The notes beneath the pieces were generated by a model. That model saw only the letters and a list, made by a program, of their open reading frames with translations. It had not been told where the DNA came from and ran no database searches. DNA of 64,000 nt from Cognatishimia sp. MH4019 (GTDB lineage Bacteria > Pseudomonadota > Alphaproteobacteria > Rhodobacterales > Rhodobacteraceae). The position numbers were made by a program, and so were the translations under genes. This document shows positions 9,303-16,777 of the stretch, piece by piece. How positions within the stretch are numbered: position 1 is the stretch's first letter; every line of letters starts with the position of its first letter. The stretch is taken from assembly GCF_020177595.1 (NCBI RefSeq), contig NZ_JAHTBL010000012.1:1-64000 (forward strand), given 5' to 3'.

Positions 9303-10184
9303 TTACAGCCCGTTCACGGGCACCTTGAGCATGGGGTTCCCATCCTCATCCGTGGGCACTTGCCCTGCGCGCATGTTCACTTGCAGCGACGGGATGATCA
9401 GCTTGGGCATGGCGAGTTGCGCGTCACGCTCAGTGCGAAATTTGATGAAGTCTTCTTTCGTCTTGCCGCGACCAACGTGAATGTTGTGCTCTTTTTCGTC
9501 GGCTACTGTGGTTTCCCACGCGATGTCGCGGCCGTTGGGGCCATAGTCATGGCACATGAATAGTCGTGTGGCATCCGGCAGAGCCAGCACCTTCATGATG
9601 CTTTTATAGAGCTCTTCGGCGCTTCCACCTGGGAAATCACAGCGAGCCGAGCCGCTATCGGGCATGAACAGCGTATCGCCAACAAAGGCGGCATCGCCCA
9701 TCACATGAACCATGCAAGCTGGTGTGTGACCTGGGGTGTACATGGCAAAGGCCTGCATGTTGCCGATCATATAAGTGTCGCCATCCTCAAACAGCGCATC
9801 AAACTGACTGCCGTCACGTTGGAATTCGGTGCCTTCGTTAAAGAGCTTTCCGAACACGTTCTGCACGATCATGATTTTGGCGCCGATGCCGATCTTGCCG
9901 CCTAGCTTCTCCTGAATGTAGGGCGCGGCACTCAGATGATCGGCGTGAACGTGGGTTTCGATTATCCACTCCAGCTTCAAGCCTTGCGCCTCGATCTGGT
10001 GGATCAGTTCATCTGCATGATCATAGGTGATCCGCCCAGCCGCATAGTCGATGTCCATGACGCTATCGACGATTGCACAAGAGTTGGATGACGGGTCTTT
10101 CACGATGTAGCTGATCGTGTTTGTCGCTTCGTCAAAGAAGGCCTGAACCTCCGGTTCGATGTCCATGTTGACGGGGTAAGTCAT
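9303..10184 (-). CDS. persulfide dioxygenase-type metallo-beta-lactamase hydrolase (Blh/ETHE1-like)
   Basis: 293 residues. The MBL metal motif ETHVHADHLSAAPYIQ lies near residue 90, followed by MYTPGHTPACM, GDTLFMPDSGSARCDFPGG and MCHDYGPNGRD, the set seen in ETHE1-like persulfide dioxygenases and the Blh protein of bigR operons. The enzyme oxidises glutathione persulfide to sulfite with O2 and a single Fe(II). It lies between the YeeE pair and the SQR fusion, a normal pairing: SQR makes persulfide and this enzyme removes it. Confidence 0.94.
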   Translation of the reverse strand: MTYPVNMDIEPEVQAFFDEATNTISYIVKDPSSNSCAIVDSVMDIDYAAGRITYDHADELIHQIEAQGLKLEWIIETHVHADHLSAAPYIQEKLGGKIGIGAKIMIVQNVFGKLFNEGTEFQRDGSQFDALFEDGDTYMIGNMQAFAMYTPGHTPACMVHVMGDAAFVGDTLFMPDSGSARCDFPGGSAEELYKSIMKVLALPDATRLFMCHDYGPNGRDIAWETTVADEKEHNIHVGRGKTKEDFIKFRTERDAQLAMPKLIIPSLQVNMRAGQVPTDEDGNPMLKVPVNGL

Positions 10185-10213
10185 GATGTATCCTCCAAAA
10201 GCAATTCTTAGGG

Positions 10214-10642
10214 CTAGGTGGTTGCTTGTTTTGGTGTGGGGCTAACCCAGCGACGGATGAAAAAGCCGCCTGTCACGGAGATAAGGAACAGGGCGACCTC
10301 CCAACGGCCAGTGCCCAGTGCGGGGATTGCCGCACCGGGGCAGAAACCCGCGATGCCCCAGCCAATGCCAAACAGTGCCGAGCCGCCGATAAGTCTGCTG
10401 TCGATCAGCGGTGAGGTCGGCACTTGAAATCGCTGTTCAAAAAGCGGCTGCGTACGTCGCCAAACCAGTCGATAACCGATAAATGTCACGACCAATGCGC
10501 CGCCCATGACAAACATCAGGCTGAGGTCCCATGTCCCGGCAATATCAAAGAAATTCAGAACCTTTGCCGGGTCCATCATGCCCGAAATTGCAATACCGGT
10601 GCCAAAGACAAGGCCGGTCAGAAGCGCAAAAAGATATTTCAT
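10214..10642 (-). CDS. YeeE/YedE-type membrane protein, second half (DUF6691-like)
   Basis: 142 residues with about four membrane helices. Motifs MKYLFALLTGLVFGTGIAISGMMDPAKVLNFFDI and IGWGIAGFCPGAAIPALGTG are typical of the C-terminal-type half of YeeE/YedE transporters, which carry thiosulfate or related sulfane sulfur through conserved cysteines. I start it at 10642, with GGAGG 5 bases ahead, just after the stop of its partner gene; together the two small proteins probably form one transporter. Split YeeE pairs are a regular part of bigR-type sulfide operons. Confidence 0.88.
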   Translation of the reverse strand: MKYLFALLTGLVFGTGIAISGMMDPAKVLNFFDIAGTWDLSLMFVMGGALVVTFIGYRLVWRRTQPLFEQRFQVPTSPLIDSRLIGGSALFGIGWGIAGFCPGAAIPALGTGRWEVALFLISVTGGFFIRRWVSPTPKQATT

Positions 10643-10643
10643 C

Positions 10644-11075
10644 TCAGCCTCCAAAGACGTGACGGATCAAGAAGACGGTGATGGCAGCTGTCGCCATGAA
10701 GGTCGGCACAGCTACGAGCGATCGGACTGAGAGACGCGACAAACCACAGACACCGTGACCGGATGTGCATCCTGACCCTAGGCTTGCGCCCAGCCCCACG
10801 ATTACACCGCCAATAACAATCATCGCCGGGCTAGCGTGGACCGTCAGCGCAGGCATCGCGCCTGTGACAGCGAAGATCAGGCCGGGGGCCAAGATCATGC
10901 CGAGGATCAAGGCTAAGCGCCATGTCATCTCGTCCCGGTTTTCCGCAAATACTGCGCCAGACAAGATACCAGTTGCACCAAAGATCCGTCCGAGGCCCAA
11001 CATCAGCATGACGGCCCCCAAGCCGATGAGCATGCCGCCGCCAAAAGACATCAAAGGTGTGAATGCCGTTTCCAT
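10644..11075 (-). CDS. YeeE/YedE-type membrane protein, first half
   Basis: 143 residues, about four membrane helices. The cysteine motif LGSGCTSGHGVCGLSRLSVRSLVAVPTFMATAAIT near residue 105 is the YeeE/YedE sulfur-handling signature. It begins 5 bases after the small DUF2892 gene and ends 2 bases before its partner, so the genes are co-transcribed. Likely job: moving thiosulfate or a sulfane-sulfur species across the inner membrane, in or out; the direction is not visible from sequence. Confidence 0.9.
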   Translation of the reverse strand: METAFTPLMSFGGGMLIGLGAVMLMLGLGRIFGATGILSGAVFAENRDEMTWRLALILGMILAPGLIFAVTGAMPALTVHASPAMIVIGGVIVGLGASLGSGCTSGHGVCGLSRLSVRSLVAVPTFMATAAITVFLIRHVFGG

Positions 11076-11079
11076 CCTC

Positions 11080-11292
11080 TTAGGGCCGGCAAGTCTTGAA
11101 ACCGAAGATCGAATAGATCGGGCAGACGCGCGTGGCGGCTACAATCAGCATCACTGCCCCGACAATGGCCGCGCCATATTTAAGGACGGTACTGTCAAAT
11201 GCAGGCAGGCCGCTGAAAAAAGCGAGGTAGAGCAGTCCCGCGCCAAGTGCGGCGCGAAGGATGCGGTCGATAGTTCCGACATTGGTGGTCAT
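11080..11292 (-). CDS. DUF2892 (YgaP-like) small membrane protein
   Basis: 70 residues with two hydrophobic segments. It begins MTTNVGTIDRILRAALGAGLLYLAF and ends in a VCPIYSIFGFKTC motif, the pattern of DUF2892 proteins, which are often fused or adjacent to rhodaneses. I choose the ATG at 11292 because GGAGAA lies 6 bases ahead; the ATG four codons upstream has no ribosome binding site. It is the first gene of the leftward sulfide operon, 57 bases downstream of the palindrome at 11349-11363. Confidence 0.87.
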   Translation of the reverse strand: MTTNVGTIDRILRAALGAGLLYLAFFSGLPAFDSTVLKYGAAIVGAVMLIVAATRVCPIYSIFGFKTCRP

Positions 11293-11384
11293 GGTGTTCT
11301 CCATGCTGATAACTTGGAGAACAGTTATAACTTTGATTTGGGAGCTTCAGTGACATTGTCACTTAACATGCAGAAAGCTGAATA
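11293..11384 (-). promoter_or_regulatory. promoter region of the sulfide operon, with class II-type operator
   Basis: Reading leftward, a perfect odd palindrome AGTGACATTGTCACT (11349-11363, arms of 7 around one base) is followed by a GTTATAAC element at 11324-11331 that can serve as a -10 box. If transcription starts near 11317, the palindrome centre is at about -40, the class II position for Crp/Fnr activators. The same core, GTGACATTATCACT, lies ahead of the divergent peroxiredoxin-cyd operon. The GTGA/TCAC half-sites are Crp-like, but the 5-base spacing is one shorter than for E. coli CRP. Confidence 0.6.
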
Positions 11385-12047
11385 TTACGCCGATGCTGCA
11401 AGCACCCGAAGGGCAGGTTTATCCAGTAATGCAATGCGGCCACGCGATTGACCAATCATCTCACGCTTCTGAAAATCCTGCAGGATGCGACTGATCACTT
11501 CGCGCGCTGTGCCCAATTCACTGGCAAGTTGCTGATGGGTGGCCGCAATTTCCTTTAAGTCACCTGCCAAAGCCAAGAGCCGTTCCGCCAAGCGCACATC
11601 CATATGCCCAAAAGCGACGTCATCCACAACGCGGAGCAAGTCAATTAGCCGCCGCGAATAGGCAGCAAAGACGAACTTTCGAAACGTCTCTTCCTCAGCC
11701 ACCAGTCTATCAAAGGCCGACTTGGGCAGAACAATGGCGGTGATGTCAGTTTCGGCGATGCCTTCTGCGTTGTAGGCCTCTTCCGCAAGCATACAAGCGG
11801 TCGTCAAAACGCAGCTCTCGCCTGCATCCACACGGTAGAGCACAATTTCCCGGCCCGTGTCTGAGCTTTGCACAACACGGATGCGGCCATCGTATAGGAA
11901 GAGAAGGCTATCTGGTATGTTTGTAGGCCCGAAAACCTGTGCGCCAGCGGGTATTTTGAGTGTACGCACCACTTTCAGCAACCGGTCCCGCACTGCGCGC
12001 GGCAGCGCTGCAGTGCCCTGAAACCGCTCTGTCCAATCTTTGATCAA
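11385..12047 (-). CDS. Crp/Fnr-family transcriptional regulator
   Basis: 220 residues: a cyclic-nucleotide-like sensory fold over about 1-140 and a Crp winged helix at about 150-205 (HQQLASELGTAREVISRIL). The recognition helix keeps the R-E-x3-R spacing that in CRP reads GTGA, matching the GTGA/TCAC palindromes in the two nearby promoters. Two cysteines in GESCVLTTACMLAEEAYN could make it redox- or persulfide-sensitive; this is inference. Four N-terminal FNR cluster cysteines are absent. The start is a TTG overlapping the TGA of the Rrf2 gene, so the two regulators are coupled. Confidence 0.9.
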   Translation of the reverse strand: MIKDWTERFQGTAALPRAVRDRLLKVVRTLKIPAGAQVFGPTNIPDSLLFLYDGRIRVVQSSDTGREIVLYRVDAGESCVLTTACMLAEEAYNAEGIAETDITAIVLPKSAFDRLVAEEETFRKFVFAAYSRRLIDLLRVVDDVAFGHMDVRLAERLLALAGDLKEIAATHQQLASELGTAREVISRILQDFQKREMIGQSRGRIALLDKPALRVLAASA

Positions 12048-12514
12048 CGTGCTTTGCGCATCGGTGCCACGATGCCCTCTTCAAGTGGGGCGATACGAGC
12101 CAGAAGATCGCCTCGGTTGGCGGCAATATCGGCCAGTGTCAGATCGTCCAGCACGTCCATGAACGCCTGCGTTGCCTTTTGAAGAGCGCGTGACAGCTTG
12201 CACACTCCAATCAGGGGACAAGTATTTTTTGCGGGATTGAAGCACTCAACAAGATTGAGCGGACCTTCAGTCAAACGCACGACGTCGCCAATCACAATCT
12301 CTTTTGCAGGTTTGCCTAGACGAAACCCGCCATTGCGCCCCCGCTGCGTCACCACATATCCCGCAAGGCCCAGTTCGTGCACGATCTTTACGATGTGCGG
12401 TCGGGCTAGCCCATGCACGCGTACAACGTCATCAACCCGGATTAATTCGGGGGCCTTGAGTGCCGCCAGTTGTAAAGAGCGCAGGGCAAAATTGGTGTAG
12501 GATGTCAGTTTCAT
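12044..12514 (-). CDS. Rrf2-family transcriptional regulator (NsrR-like)
   Basis: 156 residues, starting MKLTSYTNFALRSLQLAAL with GAGGAGA 6 bases ahead; a much longer upstream open frame is discarded because it lacks a start signal and crosses the promoter. The winged helix covers about residues 1-80 (HIVKIVHELGLAGYVVTQRGRNGGFRLGKP), and three cysteines in CFNPAKNTCPLIGVC (CX7CX5C) fit an Fe-S cluster site as in NsrR and IscR. It may sense NO, sulfide or redox state. It is divergent from the peroxiredoxin gene and its stop overlaps the start of the Crp/Fnr gene. Confidence 0.9.
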   Translation of the reverse strand: MKLTSYTNFALRSLQLAALKAPELIRVDDVVRVHGLARPHIVKIVHELGLAGYVVTQRGRNGGFRLGKPAKEIVIGDVVRLTEGPLNLVECFNPAKNTCPLIGVCKLSRALQKATQAFMDVLDDLTLADIAANRGDLLARIAPLEEGIVAPMRKAR

Positions 12515-12634
12515 GGTGTCTCCTCGTCCATAACCTATATTTTGATTATATCTTTTTGCAAGATGGGTGACATTATCACTGAACTCCGGCGCGTTCGATC
12601 CTAACTCAGGCTCAAGCAACCAAAGGAGAGCAAG
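12515..12634. promoter_or_regulatory. divergent promoter between rrf2 and the peroxiredoxin-cyd operon, with operator
   Basis: The region holds GTGACATTATCACT at 12567-12580, the same motif as in the sulfide operon promoter. A CTAACT sequence at 12601-12606 could be the -10 of the rightward operon; then the palindrome lies near -40. To its left, TATATTTTGATTATAT (12537-12552) is an AT-rich, partly symmetric stretch that could be an Rrf2 operator or the leftward promoter; this part is speculative. Confidence 0.5.
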
Positions 12635-13273
12635 ATGACACTGCTGCTTGGTGACATTGTTCCTGACTTCACTGCAGATACCACAACCGGACCAATTTCG
12701 TTTCACGACTGGATTGGAGACGACTGGGCTTTCTTTTTCAGCCACCCAGCGGATTTCACACCTGTGTGCACCACAGAAATGGGGCGCACGGCGCAATTGG
12801 CCGAAGACTTCGCCAAACGCGGTGTAAAGCCGATTGGTCTCAGCACGGACACTATCGAGGAGCACTTCAAGTGGATCGATGACGTAAACGATACGCAGAA
12901 CACAACATTGCGCTTCCCTATCGTTGCAGACCCGGATTGTGAAATCGCAAAGCTCTATGAGATGCTTCATCCCGGTGAATCGGAAACTGCTGCGGTTCGG
13001 TCCGTCTTCATCATCGATCCCGACAAAAAACTACGTTTGTCGATGACCTATCCGATGAGTGTGGGGCGCAACTTTGATGAAATCCTGCGCGTAATAGATG
13101 CGCTGCAGACCAGCGATGCGAACGGTGTCGCCCTTCCTGCCGATTGGCGGCCCGGCGACCGCGCGATCATTCCGCCGTCAGTGTCGAATGCAGATGCAAC
13201 CACGAAGTTTCCGCAAGGGTTCGAGGAAATCCGCCCGTACCTGCGCACTGTGGACCTGAATGCCGAGGCCTGA
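12635..13273 (+). CDS. peroxiredoxin, Prx6 (1-Cys) type
   Basis: 212 residues. The peroxidatic cysteine motif HPADFTPVCTTEMG lies near residue 48 and the C-terminal extension past residue 150 (RPGDRAIIPPSVSNADATTKFPQGFEEIRPYLR) is that of Prx6-type enzymes. A second cysteine occurs in DPDCEIAKLY. It reduces hydrogen peroxide or organic peroxides in the cytoplasm, and possibly persulfides. It is the first gene of the rightward operon, with AAAGGAGAG ahead of the ATG. Its link with SQR and CIO genes suggests protection against oxidants formed during sulfide oxidation. Confidence 0.94.
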   Translation: MTLLLGDIVPDFTADTTTGPISFHDWIGDDWAFFFSHPADFTPVCTTEMGRTAQLAEDFAKRGVKPIGLSTDTIEEHFKWIDDVNDTQNTTLRFPIVADPDCEIAKLYEMLHPGESETAAVRSVFIIDPDKKLRLSMTYPMSVGRNFDEILRVIDALQTSDANGVALPADWRPGDRAIIPPSVSNADATTKFPQGFEEIRPYLRTVDLNAEA

Positions 13274-13290
13274 GCCTAAGCCGTTTAGGC
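13274..13290 (+). other. small hairpin after the peroxiredoxin gene
   Basis: GCCTAA (13274-13279) and TTAGGC (13285-13290) form a six-base-pair stem with a five-base loop, directly after the stop codon. There is no run of T, so it is more likely an mRNA-stabilising or attenuating hairpin between cistrons than a terminator. Confidence 0.35.
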
Positions 13291-13324
13291 CCTCAACATT
13301 TCACCTATATCGGAGAGAATACCC

Positions 13325-13756
13325 ATGAAGACGTTTCTACTCGCATTGACCACCGCGCTTGGCCTTGGCTCTGTGGCACAGGCAGAGGATACCCCGAACC
13401 TTGTTACGATCCTTGCCTCTGGTGAGCCGCAAACGCAATTGATGAGCATGGTGCTTACCATGCAATCCATTCAGCAGGGATCGAGCGCACATATCCTACT
13501 GTGCGGACCAGCTGGTGATCTTGCGCTGAAAGAAGCACCTGCTTCCGCCACGGCACCGCAAGCCCCGCGAGATATGAGCCCACAGGGACTCATGCAGACC
13601 ATCATGCAAAGCGGGGCAACGGTCGAAGTCTGTGCCATCTACCTGCCGAACAAGGGCGTTGAACCGACAGCGCTTTTGGATGGGATCTCAGCTGCCGCTC
13701 CGCCTGAGATGGCCGCGCGCCTGCTGGCACCCAACACACGGGTTATGTCGTTCTGA
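13325..13756 (+). CDS. exported DsrE/DsrF-like protein
   Basis: 143 residues with a Sec signal (MKTFLLALTTALGLGSVAQAE, cleavage after AQA). The mature part (NLVTILASGEPQTQLMSMVLTMQSI ... AHILLCGPAGDLAL ... MQTIMQSGATVEVCAIYLPNKG) follows the DsrE/F fold, with cysteines in LLCG and VEVCAIYLPN that could carry sulfane sulfur. DsrE-like proteins handle persulfide sulfur; a periplasmic one next to a sulfide operon may trap or relay sulfur outside the inner membrane. It lies between the peroxiredoxin and cydA in the same direction. Confidence 0.8.
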   Translation: MKTFLLALTTALGLGSVAQAEDTPNLVTILASGEPQTQLMSMVLTMQSIQQGSSAHILLCGPAGDLALKEAPASATAPQAPRDMSPQGLMQTIMQSGATVEVCAIYLPNKGVEPTALLDGISAAAPPEMAARLLAPNTRVMSF

Positions 13757-13774
13757 ACATTTTGAGAGACGCAG

Positions 13775-13798
13775 GCTATGGCGGGACACTGCCATAGC
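13775..13798 (+). other. intercistronic hairpin before cydA
   Basis: Perfect eight-base arms GCTATGGC (13775-13782) and GCCATAGC (13791-13798) enclose an eight-base loop. No T run follows. The hairpin sits between the DsrE-like gene and cydA and may adjust the relative mRNA levels of the upstream and downstream halves of the operon. Confidence 0.4.
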
Positions 13799-13827
13799 TG
13801 CTCACCTTACAGGATTGGGAATTTACC

Positions 13828-15240
13828 ATGCTTGACGGCTTCAGCGCCGAGATGCTCGCGCGTATCCAATTCGCGCTTACGGTGTCGTTCCATATCATCT
13901 TTCCCGCTTTTTCCATCGGGTTGGCCAGCTACCTTGCTGTGCTGAACGGATTGTGGATGCGGACGCGGGACGAAACCTATCTGACGCTTTTCAACTACTG
14001 GAAAAAGATCTTCGCTGTGGCCTTTGGCATGGGCGTCGTTTCGGGCATCGTGATGTCCTATCAGTTCGGCACCAATTGGTCGGTCTTTTCGGATCGGGCG
14101 GGGCCAGTGGTTGGCCCGCTTATGGCCTATGAGGTTCTGTCTGCGTTCTTTCTCGAAGCTGGGTTCCTTGGTATTATGCTGTTTGGCCGCGAACGGGTGG
14201 GCGAGAAGCTACATATGTTCGCCACAGCGATGGTGGCTTTCGGCACCCTGATGTCTGCCACATGGATTTTGTCGGTGAACAGCTGGATGCAGACGCCTGC
14301 GGGTTTTTCGATCAACGATGTTGGCCAGTTTGTACCGGAAGACTGGTGGCAGATTGTCTTTAACCCGTCCTTCCCCCATCGCCTTGCCCACATGGTGCTT
14401 GCAGCGTTCCTGACCACCGCGCTGGTCGTGGGTGCTGTTGGTGCTGTGCATCTGTTGCGCGACAAAACTGATAAGGAAGCGCGGCGCATGTTCTCGATGG
14501 CTATGTGGATGGCTGTGATCGTCACCCCGATTCAAATTTTTGCCGGGCATGAACACGGGCTCAATACTTTCGAACACCAACCGGTCAAAATCATGGCAAT
14601 GGAAGGCCACTACGAAAGCCATACAGAGGGCTGGGCACCGCTCTATCTTTTCGGAGTTCCACACGATGCGGAGCAACAGCTCGACTACGCCCTTGGGATT
14701 CCCGGTCTCGGCAACCTCATCTTTGAAAAACCTCTTGATACGCCAGTGATGGGTCTCGACACGATTCCAGACGATGAACAGCCGCCCGTAGGCATTGTTT
14801 TCTGGTCGTTCCGGATCATGGTGGGGCTTGGGTTCGCAATGCTGGGTCTGGGCGTATGGTCGGCTTGGGCGCGTTGGCGCGGTTCCTTGTACGATGCGCC
14901 TTGGTTGCACCGGGCCAGCATTCTAATGGGGCCGACAGGGTTTGTGGCTGTTCTGGCGGGGTGGATCACAACCGAGGTCGGGCGTCAGCCATACACAGTA
15001 TATGGCTTCTTGCGCACCTCAGACAGCCTCGCACCTGTTGATGCGCCCGCTGTCGCGGCATCTCTTTTGGCCTTTATCATCGTGTACTTTGCCGTCTTTG
15101 GGGCAGGCACAGTCTATATCCTGCGCATGATGAACAAACCGCCAGCGACACCTAAGCTTGGTCTGCGCGATGGCCCGATCCGGACTGCAGGGATAACGCC
15201 TGCACCGCAAGTTGATCCTGACTTGATCCCTGGCGAATAA
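13828..15240 (+). CDS. cydA: cytochrome bd-type quinol oxidase subunit I, CIO (cyanide-insensitive) type
   Basis: 470 residues with about nine membrane helices. It carries the heme ligands and quinol site: the N-terminal ARIQFALTVSFHIIFPAFSIG His, the MSYQFGTNWS segment, GHEHGLNTFEHQPVKIMAMEGHYES, and GWITTEVGRQPYTVYG. The short Q-loop and GRQPY rather than GRQPW point to the CIO subfamily. It oxidises quinol and reduces O2 without a heme-copper centre, so it resists sulfide and cyanide. Beside SQR genes it lets quinol made from sulfide be reoxidised while sulfide poisons other oxidases. Confidence 0.96.
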   Translation: MLDGFSAEMLARIQFALTVSFHIIFPAFSIGLASYLAVLNGLWMRTRDETYLTLFNYWKKIFAVAFGMGVVSGIVMSYQFGTNWSVFSDRAGPVVGPLMAYEVLSAFFLEAGFLGIMLFGRERVGEKLHMFATAMVAFGTLMSATWILSVNSWMQTPAGFSINDVGQFVPEDWWQIVFNPSFPHRLAHMVLAAFLTTALVVGAVGAVHLLRDKTDKEARRMFSMAMWMAVIVTPIQIFAGHEHGLNTFEHQPVKIMAMEGHYESHTEGWAPLYLFGVPHDAEQQLDYALGIPGLGNLIFEKPLDTPVMGLDTIPDDEQPPVGIVFWSFRIMVGLGFAMLGLGVWSAWARWRGSLYDAPWLHRASILMGPTGFVAVLAGWITTEVGRQPYTVYGFLRTSDSLAPVDAPAVAASLLAFIIVYFAVFGAGTVYILRMMNKPPATPKLGLRDGPIRTAGITPAPQVDPDLIPGE

Positions 15241-15252
15241 GGAGCATTCCTC

Positions 15253-16257
15253 ATGGTTTTTGATCTCGCATTTATCTGGGCCGGGTTGATCGCCTTTGCC
15301 GTCCTGACCTATGTGGTGCTCGATGGCTTCGATCTGGGTATCGGCATCCTGTTCCCGTTCGGAAAATCCGAACGAGACAGGGATCTGATGATGAACTCCG
15401 TCGCCCCTGTTTGGGACGGAAATGAAACCTGGCTTGTTCTTGGCGGTGGTGGCCTTTTTGCCGTCTTCCCTTTGGCCTATGCCATCGTGATGCCCGCGCT
15501 TTACATGCCGATAACCCTGATGCTGCTGGCCTTGGTGTTTCGGGGCGTGTCCTTTGAATATCGTTGGCGGACCGAGAGGAAAGGACTGTGGGATGTCACG
15601 TTCTTCGGCGGATCTTTCGTCGCTGCGTTTTGTCAGGGGGTTGCCCTCGGCGCGTTGGTACAGGGCATTGAGATCGACGGCCGGGCCTATGCAGGCGGTT
15701 GGTTTGACTGGCTCACGCCGTTCTCGGTGCTCACCGGTCTCGCTGTTGTCGTAGGTTATGCACTTCTCGGTGCAACGTGGCTGGTGCTGAAAACGGAAGG
15801 CGATCTGCGGATGGCAATGCGCGGCCATGCCTGGTGGCTTGGGGCCGCAACGCTTGTCGTAATCGGCATTGTCAGCATCCTCACTCCATTTCAGGATCCG
15901 ATCTACTTCGAACGCTGGTTCAATCTGCCTGGAAGCCTCTGGTCAATGATCGTGCCGGTGTTGATGGTTTTCCTTGCGTGGTCTTTTTTCACAGGCCTCA
16001 ATGATCAAAGCGATCTAAGACCATTCCTGTCCGCGCTTGGCTTCTTTGTCGTCAGCTTCATCGGCATCGGGATCAGCTTTTTCCCAATGATGGTGCCACC
16101 TTCCTTGACGATCTGGCAGGCCGCAGCACCTGACAGCAGCCTTGCATTCGCTTTGGTCGGTGCGGTGATCCTGATCCCGATCATCGTGGCCTACACAGCA
16201 TACGCGTACTGGGTGTTTCGCGGGAAAATGGACCCATCAGAGGGGTATCACTCATGA
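15253..16257 (+). CDS. cydB: cytochrome bd-type quinol oxidase subunit II
   Basis: 334 residues with about eight membrane helices, normal length for CydB of the CIO type. It begins DLAFIWAGLIAFAVLTYVVLDGFDLGIGILFPF and has NSVAPVWDGNETWLVLGGGGLFAVFPLAYA near residue 50, the family signature. It pairs with CydA, whose gene ends 12 bases upstream. Its TGA stop is overlapped by the ATG of a 35-residue gene. Confidence 0.96.
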   Translation: MVFDLAFIWAGLIAFAVLTYVVLDGFDLGIGILFPFGKSERDRDLMMNSVAPVWDGNETWLVLGGGGLFAVFPLAYAIVMPALYMPITLMLLALVFRGVSFEYRWRTERKGLWDVTFFGGSFVAAFCQGVALGALVQGIEIDGRAYAGGWFDWLTPFSVLTGLAVVVGYALLGATWLVLKTEGDLRMAMRGHAWWLGAATLVVIGIVSILTPFQDPIYFERWFNLPGSLWSMIVPVLMVFLAWSFFTGLNDQSDLRPFLSALGFFVVSFIGIGISFFPMMVPPSLTIWQAAAPDSSLAFALVGAVILIPIIVAYTAYAYWVFRGKMDPSEGYHS

Positions 16258-16361
16258 CCCGTACTCTGCTTCGCAAATGGTTGTGGTTCATTGGTTTGTG
16301 GATCGCGGGTGTCGTGACCTTGGGAACCGTGGCAATGCTAATACGGGTGATGGTGCTTTAA
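16254..16361 (+). CDS. DUF2474-like, CydX-type small subunit of the bd oxidase
   Basis: 35 residues, MTRTLLRKWLWFIGLWIAGVVTL at the N-terminal side followed by a short tail, forming one membrane helix. The ATG overlaps the cydB stop (ATGA), a sign of coupled translation. Tiny one-helix proteins in this place (CydX, or DUF2474 with CIO oxidases) stabilise the heme site of the bd complex. The position, length and RKWLWFIGLW pattern fit DUF2474; the assignment is from memory of the family. Confidence 0.82.
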   Translation: MTRTLLRKWLWFIGLWIAGVVTLGTVAMLIRVMVL

Positions 16362-16432
16362 CTCACTTGGAGCGGATCACACCCATGAATGAGTGATGAT
16401 GCTAACTGCACCGAAAATGCGACGAGGGATTT

Positions 16433-16564
16433 CTATCTCATCACAGCTTTCCAAGTCCCAATTTGTGGTTTGTCTACAATGCGCTGGATGTCGAGCCGCA
16501 CCTGCACAAGTTCGGTTTGTCCCGTATACTGGGCCTCAAAGAGTGGAACTTCTGCACCGTCCAT
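16433..16564 (-). CDS. small hypothetical protein or gene remnant beside the island edge
   Basis: A 43-residue frame starting MDGAEVPLFEAQYTGQTELV and ending in WKAVMR, with AGGA 7 bases ahead of the ATG. The composition is protein-like, with alternating hydrophobic and charged residues, unlike the other frames here. Before the island inserted, this sequence lay just downstream of tRNA-Cys. I do not recognise it; it may be a real small gene or the tail of a broken one. An overlapping plus-strand frame (about 16404-16582, reading VYNALDVEPHLHKFG) is the competing reading but lacks a start. Confidence 0.35.
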   Translation of the reverse strand: MDGAEVPLFEAQYTGQTELVQVRLDIQRIVDKPQIGTWKAVMR

Positions 16565-16757
16565 GAATGTCCTGTTCGCTGAACGCTGGGTTGCACCAGA
16601 TGAGCGGCACCACCTCGGAGAAGGCGCCGGAGGCGCACCTCACCGCTGGACGAGGAATTACAGTGTCCAGTCGATCCCGAGCGCAAAAACTGTGCTTATA
16701 CTATTCTCGGTCAGAGCGCCCCAAGCGGGCGGCGACCTAAGTGCATGATTTCGAAAA

Positions 16758-16777
16758 AATTGGAGGCGAGTACCGGA
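16758..16777. repeat. attachment-site repeat, left end of the integrated element
   Basis: AATTGGAGGCGAGTACCGGA occurs here and again at 36449-36468, where it forms the 3' end of the tRNA-Cys gene including CCA. The flanks differ on both sides. A duplicated tRNA 3' end with a tyrosine integrase beside the intact tRNA is the classic mark of site-specific integration, so this is the displaced copy left at the far end of the island. Confidence 0.9.

Noticed and set aside
16389-16748. 119-aa plus-strand frame next to the left att site
   Set aside because: No ribosome binding site and sequence is not protein-like; the opposite-strand 43-aa frame is a better candidate.
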